Below, in pieces: positions 1-12,585 of a DNA stretch of 64,000 bases. The first letter of the stretch is position 1. Every line of letters starts with the position of its first letter. Source of the DNA: Colletotrichum lupini (taxonomy: Eukaryota; Ascomycota; Sordariomycetes; Glomerellales; Glomerellaceae); contig NC_064676.1 in assembly GCF_023278565.1 (NCBI RefSeq), positions 5,828,001-5,892,000 on the forward strand. Direction: 5' to 3'. The notes under the pieces were generated by a model that saw only the letters and a program-made list of their open reading frames with translations, searched no databases and was not told the origin of the DNA. Made by a program: the position numbers and the translations under genes.

Positions 1-279
1 ACCCTTGGATCCATCGTCTTAGGTAAGGTGTCCTGGTTTACCTTCGAAGGAGAAACGGCCACACCTTTCCCCTTGCTCCGGCGCTAAACCTCATTTGACG
101 ACCCAAGCGACTTCCACACAACAACACACTCGAACTTTTGGAAATCTTTCGCCAGGGCGGCCCAAGCCCCACCAGCGGCACCGATTTCTTCCTTCCCCTC
201 CACGATACCTCTCCTAACCCGCCGAACCTCGAAAACCACCCTCTCACACCCCCCCACGCCGCACATAAAACCAGCAATC

Positions 280-1279
280 ATGTTGAACGGCGAAGATCCG
301 CCCGAGCGGCCCGACTACATTGTCAACATCATCAATGGCCTCGAGCGGTACAACCCTGAGGCTGTCGTCAACCTCGAGTCCTACCTGCAGGAGCAGTGCG
401 AGCAGAAGTACTGCGATTGCAATGCGAACCGGACACTCCTGAAGCTGTGAGTCGCAATCTCCAACATGCCTACTCGACCACCACCACGCGTCTTTTTTGT
501 ACACGTCGGTGGCATCGGACCCCTTTGCTTGGTCTTGCGCCGGTTTATATGATGATCGTGTAAACGTTTCCTATTACCTGACATGCACTGGTTGTTCCGT
601 CATGAACCCCTCAGTCGCAACTGAAGTCAGCACATGGTGTTAACTGAACGATACCGGAACTCAATATTGAGACACAATTTGGATACGAGCCTACATCATC
701 ATGGAACTCGACAGCTGACCACTTTGTCTTCTCTCTCCTTCCAGGTACCAGCTTAACCCCGACCGTCTCAAGGATGAGGTCGTCACCAACATCCTCGTCA
801 AGGCCATGACCCAGTTCCCCTCGCCGCAGTTCACCCTCGCCCTGCACCTCATCAACCCCTCCACCATCGCCCAGGGCGAGCTCCACGAGGCCGTCGCCAA
901 GCTGCGCACCCTCAACAGCCAGCTCGAGGGCTCCCAGTACGCCCGCTTCTGGAACACCATTGACGGCGATGACCTCTGCGCCGACCTCATTGCCGACATC
1001 TCAGGCTTCGAGGACCTCATCCGCAGCAACATTGCCAACTCGATCGCCCAGGCCTTCCGCGAGGTCAGCCTGTCCCAGCTCGAGTCGTGGCTCGGCCTCG
1101 ACGGCGACGCCACCGCAAAGTTCGTCACCGAGGTTGCCGGCTGGACCGTTGGCGACAATGGCGTCGTTACTATCCCCAAGAACGCCGAGAACGAGGCCAA
1201 GAAGTCTGAGATCAGGGAGGACGTCAACGTCGACATGTTTTCGAGGATTCTTCGCAGATCATGGGAGGAGACTGCGTAA
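280..1279 (+). CDS. eIF3k: Eukaryotic translation initiation factor 3 subunit K
   Basis: Two exons, 280-446 and 745-1279, join across a 298-base intron (donor GTGAGT, acceptor CCAG) and give 233 residues, the usual length for eIF3k. The product is the small PCI/winged-helix subunit of the eIF3 complex, which acts in cytosolic translation initiation. The N-terminus (DRPDYIV-like start, ERYNPEAVVNLESYLQEQ) and the central QFPSPQFTLALHLI and SQYARFWNTID blocks are characteristic of the family. The start at 280 is the first ATG, just upstream of the ERPDYIVNIINGLERY block. The gene converges on the minus-strand TSR4-like gene, with 345 bases between the stops. Identification rests on recognising family blocks; the intron is inferred from frame and splice signals. 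Confidence 0.95.
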
Positions 1280-1624
1280 AAGAAGTACTTTTCTGAAAAA
1301 TAAGAAGAGAAATCGCAGACTTGGGCTTCGGTGTGAGGATGAACAGAAGAAGGGGACGCAAGGGTTGATATCACAACCCTTGGCTGCTAATAGCTCCGTA
1401 CATGGAGTTAGGGCTGGAAGAGAGCATGGCGGCAAAAATTACCGGCGTTCACTTTTGACTTTGGAATCGGGGGCCATAGAGTATATCCCTGAATATGAGA
1501 CATGCCACAATGTTTGAAATGTCGTGTAAAACGCTTCTTTTTCTTCTCATTATTTTGATGTGCTGCAAAATCTTTGTCCCTGCCTGTCCCCTTTTTTATC
1601 ATCGTCGTGTAGCACATAATTTTC
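1280..1624. other. Convergent 3' intergenic region
   Basis: This stretch holds the 3' flanks of the eIF3k gene and of the TSR4-like gene on the other strand. I see no coding region or structured element. Confidence 0.6.
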
Positions 1625-2963
1625 TCATCGCTTTGAAAGCTCCTCCCACTGAACACCACACCATTCCTCAAGATACCCTGCCTCACCAACCTCGACACCG
1701 CGCTGCTGACAATCCGCCTCGCAAACGCCGACAATGATGGTACCCCAGTCCATACCCTCAAGCGACAGCTCCTCCGCCTCGAGCTCGGTGATGGCATGCG
1801 GCGTCATCTGCACCTCAAACACGCGCCTGGCACCACAGTTTCCGCACCGCGTCATTCCACCACTGCCGGCAGCGGCGCCCAGCTTCGCGCCCACGGCATC
1901 CGCCTTGGAGTACAGCAGCGGCGTGCCGTTGAACTCGTAGCGGATACACTGTTCCGGGTTCTGCTCCATGCGGTCCGCAAACTTTTGAAACGCCGCGTCC
2001 ATGGACGACTCGAAGACGTCCTTCATGTCGCCTCCCCCACCAGCGCCGCTACCACCCTCGGTGTCCACCTCCATCCGCGCGTTCTGCGGCACGGGCATAG
2101 GTTCCGGGTCGAGCGTCTCGAACTCGGCGTCCGCGAGGTAGGAAATCGGGTACGGCTTAGGCAGGGCGTCGGCCGCGGGACACGGCTCTGGCGGTGGGGG
2201 CGGCCCGGAAGGCGTTTGCGGGTTGTTGAGGTTCAGCGTCTCGGCAAAGGTCTTGGGGAGGGACTCGGCCGGGTCCTTGGCCACCTCCTTCTTCTGCGTG
2301 GGCTCGTCGGCGGCGGCGGGGGTAGAAAACGGGTTCGACGGGGCGGCGGTGCCAAAGGGGCTGCTGCTTGAAGAGGCGCCCGTGCTGAACGGGTTCGCGT
2401 TGCCTCCGAATGGGTTCGCTGCACCGGAACCGCCGCCAAAAAGCGCGGTTCCCAGTCCCGAGCTGACGTCTTTCTTGGGCTCTTCCTTCTCCTCCACCTT
2501 CTTCTGAGGCTTCGCTTCCGCCTTCTTTGCTGCCGCTGCTTGCGCTTCCTTGGATACCTTGACACCTCTCACAGCGCGGATGCTGCCCTGCTTGCGCCGG
2601 CAGGTGGATTTGCGGCAGGCGAAGACGTACAGGCGGCGCTCGTGGCCGGGGAACTTCTCGGGGAGCTCGCCGTTGAGTTGGAGAAGCTGGACCATGATCT
2701 CGTTGCACACTTGACACCGCGCCAGGGCTGCTGAGGCTGGTTGTTCGGGGTTCAACCATTCCTACAAGTGAAAACAACCGTGTGTCAGTCAATTTGGGGG
2801 GCTGTCATCTCTGTTTGTCGATGCGCGGCGGCAAAGGAGAACTTACTGGTTGACCACCAAGACGACTGATGGTGTCATCGTCGGCGTCTTTGCTGGCGTA
2901 ACCGAGCAACACGTTGGTCTCGGTGAACTCCTGCTCGGAGGAATCACTGTCGTAATCTGCCAT
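1625..2963 (-). CDS. TSR4/PDCD2-type ribosome assembly protein
   Basis: Exon 1 is 2963-2847 and exon 2 is 2761-1625, separated by an 85-base intron; 417 residues. The join restores the block LGGQPEWLNPEQ, typical of the PDCD2 N-terminal half, followed by the zinc-binding pairs CQVCNEIM and ACRKSTCRRKQGSIRAVRG. The C-terminal PDCD2_C region has QCIRYEFNGTPLLY and CGNCGARRVFEVQMTPHAI and ends near EWCGVQWEELSKR. The middle (about residues 120-240) is low-complexity, rich in Gly, Asn, Pro, Ser and Lys. The yeast family member Tsr4 chaperones ribosomal protein uS5 co-translationally and is needed for 20S pre-rRNA processing; that role is taken from the family. The gene lies in tandem with CCT6. 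Confidence 0.93.
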
Positions 2964-3287
2964 GGTTGTGTAAATCGGTATGGGCTGCCAGATTGACGGG
3001 TTGGGCTGGCTACGTGGGGTCAAGATTTTTTGGCTCTCGAAATATTTCGATGCGGGGCTTATCTTATCGCTCCTCACTTGCCCTCCTCCAGCGAGGGGTA
3101 GCAAACGATGAAGGCTGCCCCTGACTGACATGCCCCAACCACTTTGAATTAACACACTTCACGAAATGGAATGCAGGAATTGTCTTCATAGTTGGATATC
3201 ATTCCGGCTCTCAGCTTTGACAGATCTAAGATCAACGCCTTTTGTCTACCGTGCCAACACTTTTAATATTGGAATCCATCAAACTCT
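2964..3287. other. Intergenic region between tandem minus-strand genes
   Basis: Promoter side of the TSR4-like gene and 3' flank of CCT6. No further gene or repeat is visible. Confidence 0.6.
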
Positions 3288-5186
3288 TTACTCCTCAGGG
3301 CCGTCCATACCAGGGCCAGGGCCTCCCGCTCTGCCCATCTGTCTCGCCTTCAAGAGTTCGTCGCACAGAAGCAGGTTGGATGCAATGCTCGAACTTGAGG
3401 CGATGCAGTTTCTGAGTACTCTGAAGGAGTCGAAGATACCCTCGAGCTCTGCGTCCATCGGCTCGCCCGTTGCCAGGTCCAAGCCAACGATGTTGCCATC
3501 CGCGTGCTCATCCTGCATAGCAGCAACTGTGACATGTTAGTGAATCTTCTTCAAAAGGCAAGCGTACTGTGCACTTACGAGCATCCTGGATGTCAAGACC
3601 GGCGTTGGCAGCGAGAGTCTTGGGAATAATCAGCAGAGCATCGGCGAAGGCCTCGACACCCCACTTGGCCTTGCCCTTCACCGTCTTGGAGAAGGCGTCG
3701 CTCTTGAGGTGTGCTGCGCAGGCAACCTGGAAAGCACCAGCACCCGGGACAACGCTCTTGTCCACAATCATGTTGTAGACACTGCGCAGACCGTCACGGA
3801 CAGCGTCCGTAACCTGAGTAATGGTGTGTGCATTGGGTCCCTTGATCAACAGGGTGACGGACTTGGGCTCCTTAACCTCCTCGATGAAGGTGTACTTCTC
3901 CTCGCCCAGAGTTTGCTCGTAGACAAGACCAGCCCATCCCAGAGACTCGGGTGACAGGTCGTCAACACTGTTCTGTGCAACACCACCACAGATGAGCTGC
4001 AGTCTCTCCATGTTTCTTCTCTTGGCACGGCGGAGGGCGAGAATGCCGTTCTTGGCCAGTACGTCGAGAGAAAGAGGGTCAATGCCCTTCTGGTTGATGA
4101 TGACGAAGTTCTTGGTGGGGTCGTTTCCGCAAACCTCCTTCTTCAGCTCGACAATCTTCTTCAACTTAGCATCAACGAAACGACGCTCGCTCTCCACCAG
4201 CTTGTCTCTCTGCTCTGCGCTAGAGTAGAAGAATCCAGAGTTGATCTCAGACTTCTCGTACTCCAAGCTGACGTTCATCGTCAGGATGTAGGCGTTCTCA
4301 AGGCGCTTGGGCATATCGGGGTGGCGGGCGCCGTGGTCGAGGGCAAGACCTTTGATCAACTGGGTGTCGGAGGCGGTCCGGTGCTGCATCTTCATGATCT
4401 CGACCATGTGCAGGTCCGGCTTGGCAGGTGCCTGGTAGATGGCGAGAACAGCATCGACGATATCGGGGGTGAGCTTGGCCGCAAGGTTGGAGTTAAGCTT
4501 CGTGGAAAGCGACGTGCGGGCCACGGAGAGAAGCAACTCGCGGTCGACCTCCTTCTCGAGCTTGAAGCCGTCAAGGAACTATTCGTCCGTCAGCACCGCT
4601 ATCCAAGTATCCGTGTTCGATAGATGCCCACCTTCAACGCCTCGTTCTTGGCGATCTCGAAACCATCCGTAATAATTCTAGGATGCAGTCCTTCTGAGAT
4701 ATAACGATCCGCCTGCTTGAGGAGCTCTCCGATCAACAGGACAGCTGATGTCGTGCCGTCTCCGCAAATATCATCTTGTGCCGTCGCAGCTCTAGCAATC
4801 ATGACTGCGGTAGGATTTTGAATTTGCATCTCGCGGAGGAGGACGTTTCCATCTTTTGTCAACTTGATCTGTTCGGCGGCGCATTAGCGGTGGGGATTCA
4901 GGGGAAGAGGGGTAGTTATTCGCACTTGACCGGAGCCATCGACAAGCCTATTAATGTTAGCATCTAATTTGAAGACATAAACAGCGACAGACTAACATCT
5001 TGATAGTGCCCAAAGGGCCGAGGTTGGACTTGAGGACATCCTGGAGGCCTTCACCAGCGCTGATGTTGACCTTCAGGGCTTCACCCCGCCGCTGCACTAG
5101 CCGTTAGCATACAAACAAATATCGTCAGGACAAGGGTCGCGCACCCTCGATTCGGCCTTGGGGTTGAGCAGTTGCGCCGCAGACAT
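3288..5186 (-). CDS. CCT6: T-complex chaperonin subunit zeta (CCT6)
   Basis: Six exons by splice signals and frame: 5186-5145, 5091-4997, 4947-4926, 4868-4632, 4578-3579 and 3526-3288, giving 544 residues. The third exon is only 22 bases long. The product is one subunit of the cytosolic CCT/TRiC ring that folds actin, tubulin and other proteins with ATP. Visible group II chaperonin blocks are [35 protein letters not shown], the ATPase loop [15 protein letters not shown] and [13 protein letters not shown]. The zeta subunit is preferred over the others because of the LNPKAE start, [20 protein letters not shown] and the C-terminal [20 protein letters not shown] block with a Gly/Pro-rich tail. 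It is divergent from the flavoprotein gene at 6149. Confidence 0.96.
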
Positions 5187-6148
5187 GTTGGCTTGAGGTC
5201 GTCGAGGGGTTCGTGAGGGGGTATCAGTCGGTAAAGTTATTGGATTAGCGACCTGACGTGGAGTGTTCTCGAGATTGACCTGGCCCCGGGAGCTTCAGAT
5301 GCGGGACTCTGCTGGTGACTTTTTTTCTGCCTCGAGGTGGCAGGCGGTCAGACGCTGGTAGAAGGTGCTGGCTCACTACCTAATTGCCAGCTTGGTGGTG
5401 GTGGGTGCCTGGCACCTACAGTGGTCCATTCTTGACTAATTCTCTCTATAAGCATAGCTGCATGCGTAGGGGAATATGTATTTAGTGAGGTGTGAATGGC
5501 TGCCGCATCTGTCAGCAATCCCGCCGTTCTATGAACCGTGCGTCGTTAGAGCCTCCTGATGGGGCGAATGCAAGCTGAGAACGGGAGACCGGGACGTGGG
5601 GACTTAGGGGTCCGCCAGAGGACCACTGCAATGAAACTTTCGCCCCAAGAATACACCGCTGCTTTACCCCAAGCTTGTGCCGGTGACATCTTTTCTTTGG
5701 TTGCGAAGGCCAAGTGGCTATCTACCAAGATCCAGAATTCATACTTAGACCGTCCTTTACTGAATAACCTCATGTATAGAATAAAGGAGAGTATTATAGA
5801 CGGCCCATTTACCGCCTCCCGTTCAGTTTCTTGCTGCATCATCTCCGTTGGTCGTACCAAAGGCGAGCTTCAACTGGACTAAATTCCAGAGCTACCAAAG
5901 TAAAGCAGCGGTTTGTTTACTCACCCTGAGTTTAATTCATTTGGGGACCTCCCGGAGACACGCCGGAGACACCTCACAAATGACGAATCTATTTCATGCT
6001 CTCCTTTCATCCTGTTCATCTTCCAAGCGTACTCAAACGTATCGCTGACACAGTTGTTCCTGACCAGTCATTCCTATCTCTCCCTTCTTTCATCGTCTTC
6101 ATCTAGTTCTGTGATTCGCTACTTGTAGTCTTCAATCTACGCGACATC
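5187..6148. other. Divergent promoter region
   Basis: Shared upstream region of CCT6 (-) and the flavoprotein gene (+). Short open frames overlap on both strands at 5546-5882 but show no recognisable protein. Pyrimidine-rich leader sequence lies at about 6060-6110. Nothing else stands out. Confidence 0.5.
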
Positions 6149-7968
6149 ATGTGGGGGTCCAAGCTCTCAGCTGTGCTGTCCGCGCTCAGCTTGACACAAT
6201 CCGTTCCTGCGACTGAGCTTGAGCAGGTTGTCACCGAGAATGGCGTGAAGCAAGTGGCCATCATTGGTACGTGAACCCTGCTTCATGAAAACCTTTGAAG
6301 CTCCGACGATTTGTCCATGACCTTAGCGCGTCGCCGTTCAACCCAGTACTTACACGGTATGTAGGAGCGGGTGCCGGTGGTTCCTCCGCGGCCTACTACC
6401 TCCAAAAGTTCGCCGAAGCCGAAGGTCTTCCCGTCAACATTACTGTGTTTGAAAAGACCGATCGAGTAGGAGGCCGGACGTTGACCGTCGACGCTTACGG
6501 CAACCCGCTCGAACCAGTTGAGCTGGGCGCTTCCATCTTCATCGAGGCCAATCACATCATCTATAATGCCAGTATCAACTTTGGTCTTCCCCTGAAAGAG
6601 CCAGAGTCTGGCAGTGATGGCTTCCTGGGCATTTGGGACGGTGAGAAATTTGTCTTTTCCCAAGATGATAGTTCCTGGAATTGGTGGAACTTGGCCAAGC
6701 TCTTCTGGAAGTACGGCACCGCCCCGTACAAGGCGCAGAAGCTCGTGCAGTCGACCGTTGCGACCTTTTTGCAGCTCTATGAGAAACCTCACTTTCCTTT
6801 CCGATCGCTCACGCAAAGAGTATTCGAGCTGGATCTTTTGAAGGCAACTTCCGTTACCGGGGAGCAGTTTCTCGCCAACAACGATGTAAGCACAACATGA
6901 TCCTGCCTGATTTTTCGTATACTAATCGATTTGTGATAGATCAGTGAGCTCTTCTCCCACGATATCATCCAGGCAGCCACCAGAGTCAACTATGCGTCAA
7001 ACCTGAAGTATATCCATGGCCTTGAGACCATGGTCTCTCTTGCCCCTGAAGGCGCTCGGCAAGTCATTGGAGGCAACTGGCAGGTTTTCCAGGCAATGCT
7101 TCAAAGGAGTAACGCAACATTGCATCGCAACACTTCGGTGACATCAATCGCCGTGAAGTCTGGCCCTTCTAGCTCCAAGTATCTACTTTCAACCAAAGAC
7201 GCTCGTGCTGAAGCCGAGGCAGAGTCGAACCAGTACCCGATTGCTTTCGACAACGTCGTCATTGCGACTCCTTGGCAGTATGGAGATATCAGTGTCTCAG
7301 AGGATCTTTTCCAGCACAAGATTGATGAGGTTCCTTACACCAAGCTTCACGTTACCCTTTTCGCCTCACCGTTCCACCTCTCCCCAGAGTACTTTGGTCT
7401 CGAGCCTGGTTCCAAGGCACCCGACTCAGTCTTGACAACGCTCGGGCCTGATGACGAGGCAAAAGCTGGCTCTGAAGGTGCTGGCAAGGCTGGCTTCTAC
7501 TCTGTCAGCACCCTCAGAACCGTTACAAACCCCGACACTCTCAAGGACGAGTTTCTCTACAAGATCTTCTCTCCTAAGAAGGTGACGGCAGAGTTCCTGT
7601 CAAAGCTGCTTGGCGTTGAAGTGCCGGCGTCCATTGTTGCGGGCAAAAAGTCAGAGGAAGCTGGCCAGCGCACTGTTGAACCCATCTCTTGGTATTACCC
7701 GCATGTGTTCAACTCGTACCCCATTGAATACCCGCGTGTCACTTTCCAAGACCCCATCCTGAGGGACGGACTTTATTATCTTTCGGGCGTCGAAAGCTTC
7801 ATCTCGTGTATGGAGACCAGCGCCTTGATGGGGATGAACATTGCAAAGTTGATTGCCGACGATTTCTCAGAGGCCAAGGAGACACTCGAGGAGAAGATCG
7901 AGGTCGATGGTGCGCAGGAGGTACTGGGCCAAATTGAGAAGGAGGCGCCCGTGGCTGAGGAGCTGTGA
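6149..7968 (+). CDS. Prenylcysteine oxidase-like FAD protein
   Basis: Three exons, 6149-6266, 6365-6885 and 6940-7968, encode 555 residues. A hydrophobic N-terminus of about 20 residues reads as a secretion signal. The FAD-binding Rossmann motif VAIIGAGAGGSSAAYYLQ follows at about residues 36-53, then FEKTDRVGGRTLTVDAYGNP. The C-terminal GLYYLSGVESFISCMETSA region matches the prenylcysteine lyase/oxidase family, which cleaves farnesyl- or geranylgeranyl-cysteine released when prenylated proteins are degraded. Several N-glycosylation sequons (NIT, NAS, NAT, NTS) fit a secretory or vacuolar location. Amine-oxidase-like activity is an alternative because the N-terminal half is shared among flavoproteins. 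Substrate assignment is by family only. Confidence 0.88.
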
Positions 7969-8990
7969 TTACTCTGGGTTGAAGAGTTTTGTTTCCTTCT
8001 GTTCATTTGATATCTTTCAGCATCGGGCTCTACTCACTATTGAAACATGCGTAGGACGTAGTGATCTCAAAGAACTGTATAGAATGATAGTTGTTGTTGG
8101 GCATTCTGCACCAGATTGCGTTCCCTTATTCGATTTTCTTCAAGTGAAAGATGTTTCAAAACGTCACTCACTGAGCTAGCTGCCTCGTAAATGGTTCGGG
8201 GTTTCCTCAGTGGCCAAAGCACCATGTCTTTTGGAGTACTACTCAACTCTTAAGGCAGCAGATTGTTTCTGGGGACACCTGATATGTCTGGAAACATTGT
8301 ATTCCGAGCGCAGAATACTGATTTCTACTTTGATGAAAAATTGAGGATGGGATTTCACCAAACGATCCTTGTCACCCATCACCCTCCGGGTGCCGGCGTC
8401 TACACACGTGTAAGCCGGTGACACCTGTTAGACGTGCCAACAAATGATGTATAGCCTTCTTGTCGTTTGTTGAAGCGCAAGAATTACTGCCACAAGTCTG
8501 AGTGTCGTTATTGAAGACAAATCTGAGGCCTCCAACACCTTGATTCTCTTGTCTCGCAGTGGCGATATGTCTGTGAAGCAATGGCAAAGAAGCTGGAAGG
8601 GTACTGCCTAGCAGGATAGAAGGGTCCGGGTGGGTCTGGATCGGCCGCTGCCGGGGGGCCCCACGTGATACCCCGGTCCCGTGGCACCGTGGCTCAGGGA
8701 CCTTGTGTTGCCGTGGCAAAAAAATTGGAAGGAAAAAGGGACGTGCACAGCCACAGGCCATTTCACCCCTCCATCATCTGAACCCCAACTCAAAAGCTCC
8801 CTCTTATGACGCATTTTCTTCCCTAGTGCCTGATCACTTTTGTTTCGTGGCCAAGGTCTGGGACTTTCCGTCTCTTTGTCCTTTTGATCAACCCAGCGGC
8901 CGGGCTTGCTTTGCAGAAATACAAAACCACGTCGCAAGAGCTCTCTGCCCACGATCAACACAGCTTTCCAAACAAGACCCAAACTTCAAG
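7969..8990. other. Intergenic region upstream of VID27
   Basis: About 1 kb between two plus-strand genes. It holds the 3' flank of the flavoprotein gene and the VID27 promoter. Minus-strand open frames here have no recognisable content. No repeat or RNA gene was seen. Confidence 0.5.
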
Positions 8991-11674
8991 ATGTTTGTCC
9001 TCAGAAACGGTAAGTTTACCCCGCTACTCACCTATCACTCGGAGCGTTCGCCGCGCCGCTTAGCCTTATCCCGCGACCGACGGCGAGGCGCATGTGAAGC
9101 GTTCGTTGGGCGTCATTTTCTGTTACCATTTCGCGATCAACGCCTTTCCACCTTCTTACTGCCGCGCCCGTTTGCGATTTCTCAGAGCCCTCAAGTACAT
9201 GCTAACAACTTTTCTCTTTTCCAGTTGGCAAACTTATCTTTGGATCTAGCAACCAAGAATCTCTCATCGAGCTCCCCCAAGGACAACTCTACCTCGTTCG
9301 CCCCCTCTCGCCAAAGGGCTACTCCGAACTCATCTTCAAGGACGCAGCTGCCCGCATCCGACGAACTGCGCAGGATTTCCAATACCAGCTCGTGGTACAG
9401 AGAGTCTACGAGGAAGGCGAGGCCGAACTTCTAGCCGAGGAGGAAGGAGAGGACGCCGAGATCGACGCACTTGCCGCCGCCGAAAGAGACGAAAAGACCT
9501 TCCTGCTTGACGAGGCCCTCCACTTCCGCATCGAGATTCGGGAAGGCAAGGAGAAGATTCTGGCCTGGAGAGACCTGAGTGGTGATACTGGTGACGTCTA
9601 CGAGTTCGTCTGCGACAACGTTGTGTCTCCTGGTCAAGTCGCGCAATTCGAGCGGGTCGCCAAGGAGTGCCAGTACGAGCGTAAATACCGCAAGCCGCAT
9701 ACAACAGCATCCGAAGTCGACCTGAAGCAATTCGAATTTGAGGACGAGCAGCCGATTCCTCCCGCAAGTCCCATCCACAGCCCTACTCTCGTTAGATCAA
9801 TCGAGTCTGCCGACAGTCTGTTTGTGCCGCAAGACCCGATCACACCCACAAAGAAGGAAGAGCAATCACTTGTCCAGACCCCTACGAAGACGCCGGCGAA
9901 GATGCCTATCACACCGGAGAAGAAGTCCAAGCCGACTGGCCCTCCGAAGTCAGCGGAGGCCCCAGAGGCTCTCGACACGTACGCTACAGAGAGCTGTGAG
10001 CTTCACTTCTACGACCATCCCTCTGGCTCCTTTATCCAGCAAGCTGCCGCTGTCACTGCCACCGTCACCGAAGTTGGAAAGTGGGAGTACTGGCTGCAAA
10101 TCGAAAGCGAGGACCGCGCTTGGTTGGGCATCCCGATTATCGCAGATATCAACCCTGTCTTCAACTTTGAGTTCTTGTCCTTCATCTTCAACCACTTCTC
10201 TGCCGATGGCTCAGCATACTCTTGGCTGCTCCGTTTCAAGGACCAGCCGACTTTGGAACGTTTCCAAGAAGCTCTTCTCCGAGCTTTGTGGGAGCAGCTG
10301 AACGAGGTCAAGTGGGAAAAGAAGACGGACAGAGAGCAGGAGTACATTACCTCCGCTTTCAATGATTTGGTTATGGAAGATACACCCGAAGAGCAGGAGG
10401 AGGAGGAAGAGGAAGAGGAGTACGAAGATGCAGAGGATGATGCGCAGCGTAGCGAGCATTACGACAGCGACGAGGAGGATGACGATGTTGAGACCAAGGA
10501 CGAAGATGGCAACGTTAACTCTCAGCTTGCTGTTGGCTACAAGCATGACCGGTCCTTCGTCGTGCGCGGATCCAAGATCGGCGTCTTCAAGCACACGGCG
10601 AACAACAATCTCGAGTTCTCCACCAACATTTCCAAGGTCGAGACTCCCAAGGGCACACTGTTCAGCCCCAAGAAGGTCATGCTTCACAACGAGGATCGCA
10701 ACATGATTCTTCAGAACGAGTCGGATCCCAATAAGCTGTATCGTATGGATCTCGAGTACGGCAAGGTCGTTGACGAGTGGAATGTTCATGAGGACATTCC
10801 TGTTCTCAACTTTGCTCCCGAGAACAAGTTTGCCCAGATGACTCACGAGCCGACCTTCCTTGGTATCTCGAAAAATGCCCTCTACCGCGTCGACCCCCGT
10901 TTATCCGGCACCAAGCTGGTTGATTCTCAGCTGAAGCAGTACGTTTCCAAGAACGACTTCTCGGCTATCTCTACTACGGAGAAGGGATACATCGCCGTCG
11001 CTTCCAACAAGGGCGATGTACGCCTCTTCGATCGCCTAGGAATCAACGCCAAAACCCACATCCCCGCTCTCGGTGAAGCCATTCTCGGTCTCGACACATC
11101 CGCCGACGGTCGCTGGGTCCTCGCCACCTGCCGAACGTACATCCTGCTCATCGACGCGATGCAAAAGTCTGGCAAGAACGAGGGCAAGCTTGGTTTCGAA
11201 AAGTCTTTCGCGGCTTCCGACAAGCCTCAACCTCGCCGCCTGGCTCTGACACCCGAGCACGTTGCCCAGTTCGCCCACGAGACCGGCAAGCCTGTGTCAT
11301 TCACACCTGCGCGCTTCAACGCCGGCGAGGGCGTCGAGGAGACGAGCATCATCACCGCCACCGGCCCGTACATTGTGGAGTGGAGCCTGAAGAAGGTCCT
11401 GCGCGGAGCCAAGGCCGCCTACCGCATCAAGCGCTACGCTGAAGAGGTCAAGGCCGACGACTTCAAGTTCGGAACGGACAAGAACGTCATCGTCGCCCTC
11501 CCCAACGAGGTCAACATGGTCGGCAAGCAGGGTCTCAAGCGCCCTACTCGCGAGAGCATCGCCGGCAACTTTGCACAGCTCAGCATGGGCCGCAGGGATT
11601 CTGGACGGATCACGACGCCCAAGAGCGGTCGGTACAAGTTGGGCAAGGAGGATATCGTCGCGTCGCCGTACTGA
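8991..11674 (+). CDS. VID27: VID27-like vacuolar import and degradation protein
   Basis: A 19-base first exon (8991-9009, MFVLRN plus one base) is spliced over a 215-base intron to 9225-11674, giving 822 residues. The join restores the conserved N-terminus VGKLIFGSSNQESLIELPQG. A PH-like N-terminal region is followed by a Pro/Thr/Lys-rich linker, a second PH-like region (ESCELHFYDHPSGSFIQQA), a long Asp/Glu run at about 10387-10500, and a C-terminal propeller-like VID27 domain (YKHDRSFVVRGSKIGVFKHT, LDTSADGRWVLATCRTYILL). Yeast Vid27 is linked to vacuolar import and degradation of gluconeogenic enzymes, but its molecular role is poorly defined. The very small first exon is easy to miss in automatic annotation. 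Confidence 0.94.
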
Positions 11675-12585
11675 GTTAGGCGAGAGAGTGGTCTTCTTTG
11701 TGTGTTATGTGTGATGCGTTCATGTTGGACTATTTGATCCCCACGATGGCGTTTCCAAGGTTGAGAGTACGCTGAATTTGCGTAGCGCAAAGGGACGGGT
11801 GTGTGATGAGGGAGGATGACGGGGGCTTTACGGGACGGACTTACGGCACAACACGTTTACCTCTTTTCTATTATTTCTTCTTCTTCTTGCTCTGTGCCGC
11901 CGGGTATCTTCACTCTTGCTTGCTTTTTCACTTCGTTGCCTCCTCTCTCTCTTGATATTTCACCATGACGAGAAGAAGGGGTACTTTTCTAGATACCTTT
12001 TGAAGAGCTCCGCGAGTGAGCAAGCTTTGGTGGTTTGTTCCTCACTGCATTTCTTGTTCAGGCAAATGCGAAATTAGCCGGTTTTTCTCAAATTCATACA
12101 ATTTTGAATTCCCATGAACTCTGATTGCTCTTCGTTGCTTGCCTTTGATACTGTGCGTTTGGTCGTTCACATAGTGGGCTGGTTTGCAATGGTCCACAGC
12201 TCTCGTGAAACAAGTAGATAGTAGATAGTCTATTACGGTTATGCCCCCTAGAGAAATCAAATCAAAACAAATGCATTGGAAAGACCTCATGTACGACACA
12301 TTTCCCTCTCAATGCGACCCGTCCATCCATATTGCCCTCTCCACCATCAGGAATGAAACAACAGCATATGACAAAAAAAGGTCCTAAAAAACTCCGCTCG
12401 GCTCGATGCCATTGTTCCCGATCATGTATGCTTCCTCGCCCAGCTAAAATTTGCCCGAAAAGGGCAAGGTCTTCTTCTTTTCTCTCTTTCAATCATGCTT
12501 TCGTTAAAATGGGTCAGGCGGCCTCTTGTCCAGTGGAAAAGTAAATAACCTGGTTTGCAAGTTTTGTTGGATGTACAATTGGCCG
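11675..12585. other. Convergent 3' intergenic region
   Basis: 3' flanks of VID27 (+) and TPS1 (-). It contains a run of TTC/TTCTT at about 11866-11890. No gene was recognised. Confidence 0.5.

Noticed and set aside
5546..5882. Overlapping open frames of about 105 codons on both strands
   Set aside because: No recognisable protein, no splice partners, and location in a divergent promoter.
8372..9434. Open frames up to 243 codons around the VID27 start
   Set aside because: They cross the VID27 first exon and intron in other frames and have no family content.
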